Below are positions 13,555-13,574 of a stretch of 13,574 nucleotides of DNA, in pieces. This DNA comes from JAWLHJ01 sp040904945. GTDB taxonomy: Bacteria; Gemmatimonadota; Gemmatimonadetes; Longimicrobiales; Gaopeijiaceae. Position 1 is the stretch's first letter. Every line of letters starts with the position of its first letter. A program made the position numbers and the translations under genes. The DNA lies in the NCBI GenBank assembly GCA_040904945.1, contig JBBDSM010000005.1, forward strand, positions 1-13,574, given 5' to 3'. The notes beneath the pieces were generated by a model. The model saw only the letters and a program-made list of their open reading frames with translations. It was not told the origin of the DNA and did not search any database.

Positions 13555-13574
13555 ATGGACAGCTTTTGGGGTGC

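Noticed and set aside
12960..13556. Minus-strand frame starting inside the edge repeats
   Set aside because: It is antisense to the 3' end of the fusion gene, has no ribosome-binding site, and its first residues merely translate the direct repeats.

Overview
The window is GC-rich bacterial chromosomal DNA, roughly two thirds G+C by eye, from a diderm (outer-membrane) bacterium: it encodes an outer-membrane secretin (PilQ) and its periplasmic partners. The gene order, a type IV pilus assembly operon followed by aromatic-pathway genes and topA, together with the high GC, fits Gemmatimonadota or a related uncultured lineage. That placement is inferred from memory of gene order, not from a search.

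From right to left, positions 9879 to 1 are almost entirely minus-strand genes in transcription order. First come four prepilin-like genes: a GspH/FimT-like protein, a PilV-like protein, a PilW-like protein and a large PilX-like protein. The first three overlap or nearly abut. A strong hairpin at 6916-6947 ends this group. A new promoter (perfect TTGACA with an extended -10) then starts pilM-pilN-pilO-pilP-pilQ, whose genes touch or overlap. Two consecutive GC-rich hairpins follow pilQ. A TATAAT box just beyond them probably starts aroC-aroK-topA, with topA running off the left edge after 73 codons.

From 10272 to 13367 a single large plus-strand gene, divergent from the pilin group across a 392-base region, encodes a membrane protein with two homologous transporter-like halves. 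They are fused to a spermidine-synthase-like Rossmann domain that lacks the usual catalytic aspartate. The last 207 bases hold no supported gene. They contain nested GTCCGC/GCGGAC inverted repeats and three phased copies of a 15-bp repeat that may be the end of a mobile element or an operator array.

Functionally, the minor pilins would form or prime the pilus tip, PilM/N/O/P would make the cytoplasm-to-periplasm alignment complex, and PilQ would be the outer-membrane pore. The motor ATPases, PilC, the prepilin peptidase and an obvious major pilin are not here. AroK and AroC are shikimate-pathway enzymes next to pilQ, as aroK and aroB are in Pseudomonas. I see no CRISPR array, tRNA, rRNA, defence system or clearly new multi-gene system. 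The most unusual features are the right-edge repeat array, the calcium-loop-like insertion in PilQ, the large Glu5-lacking PilX-like protein and the catalytically altered spermidine-synthase fusion.
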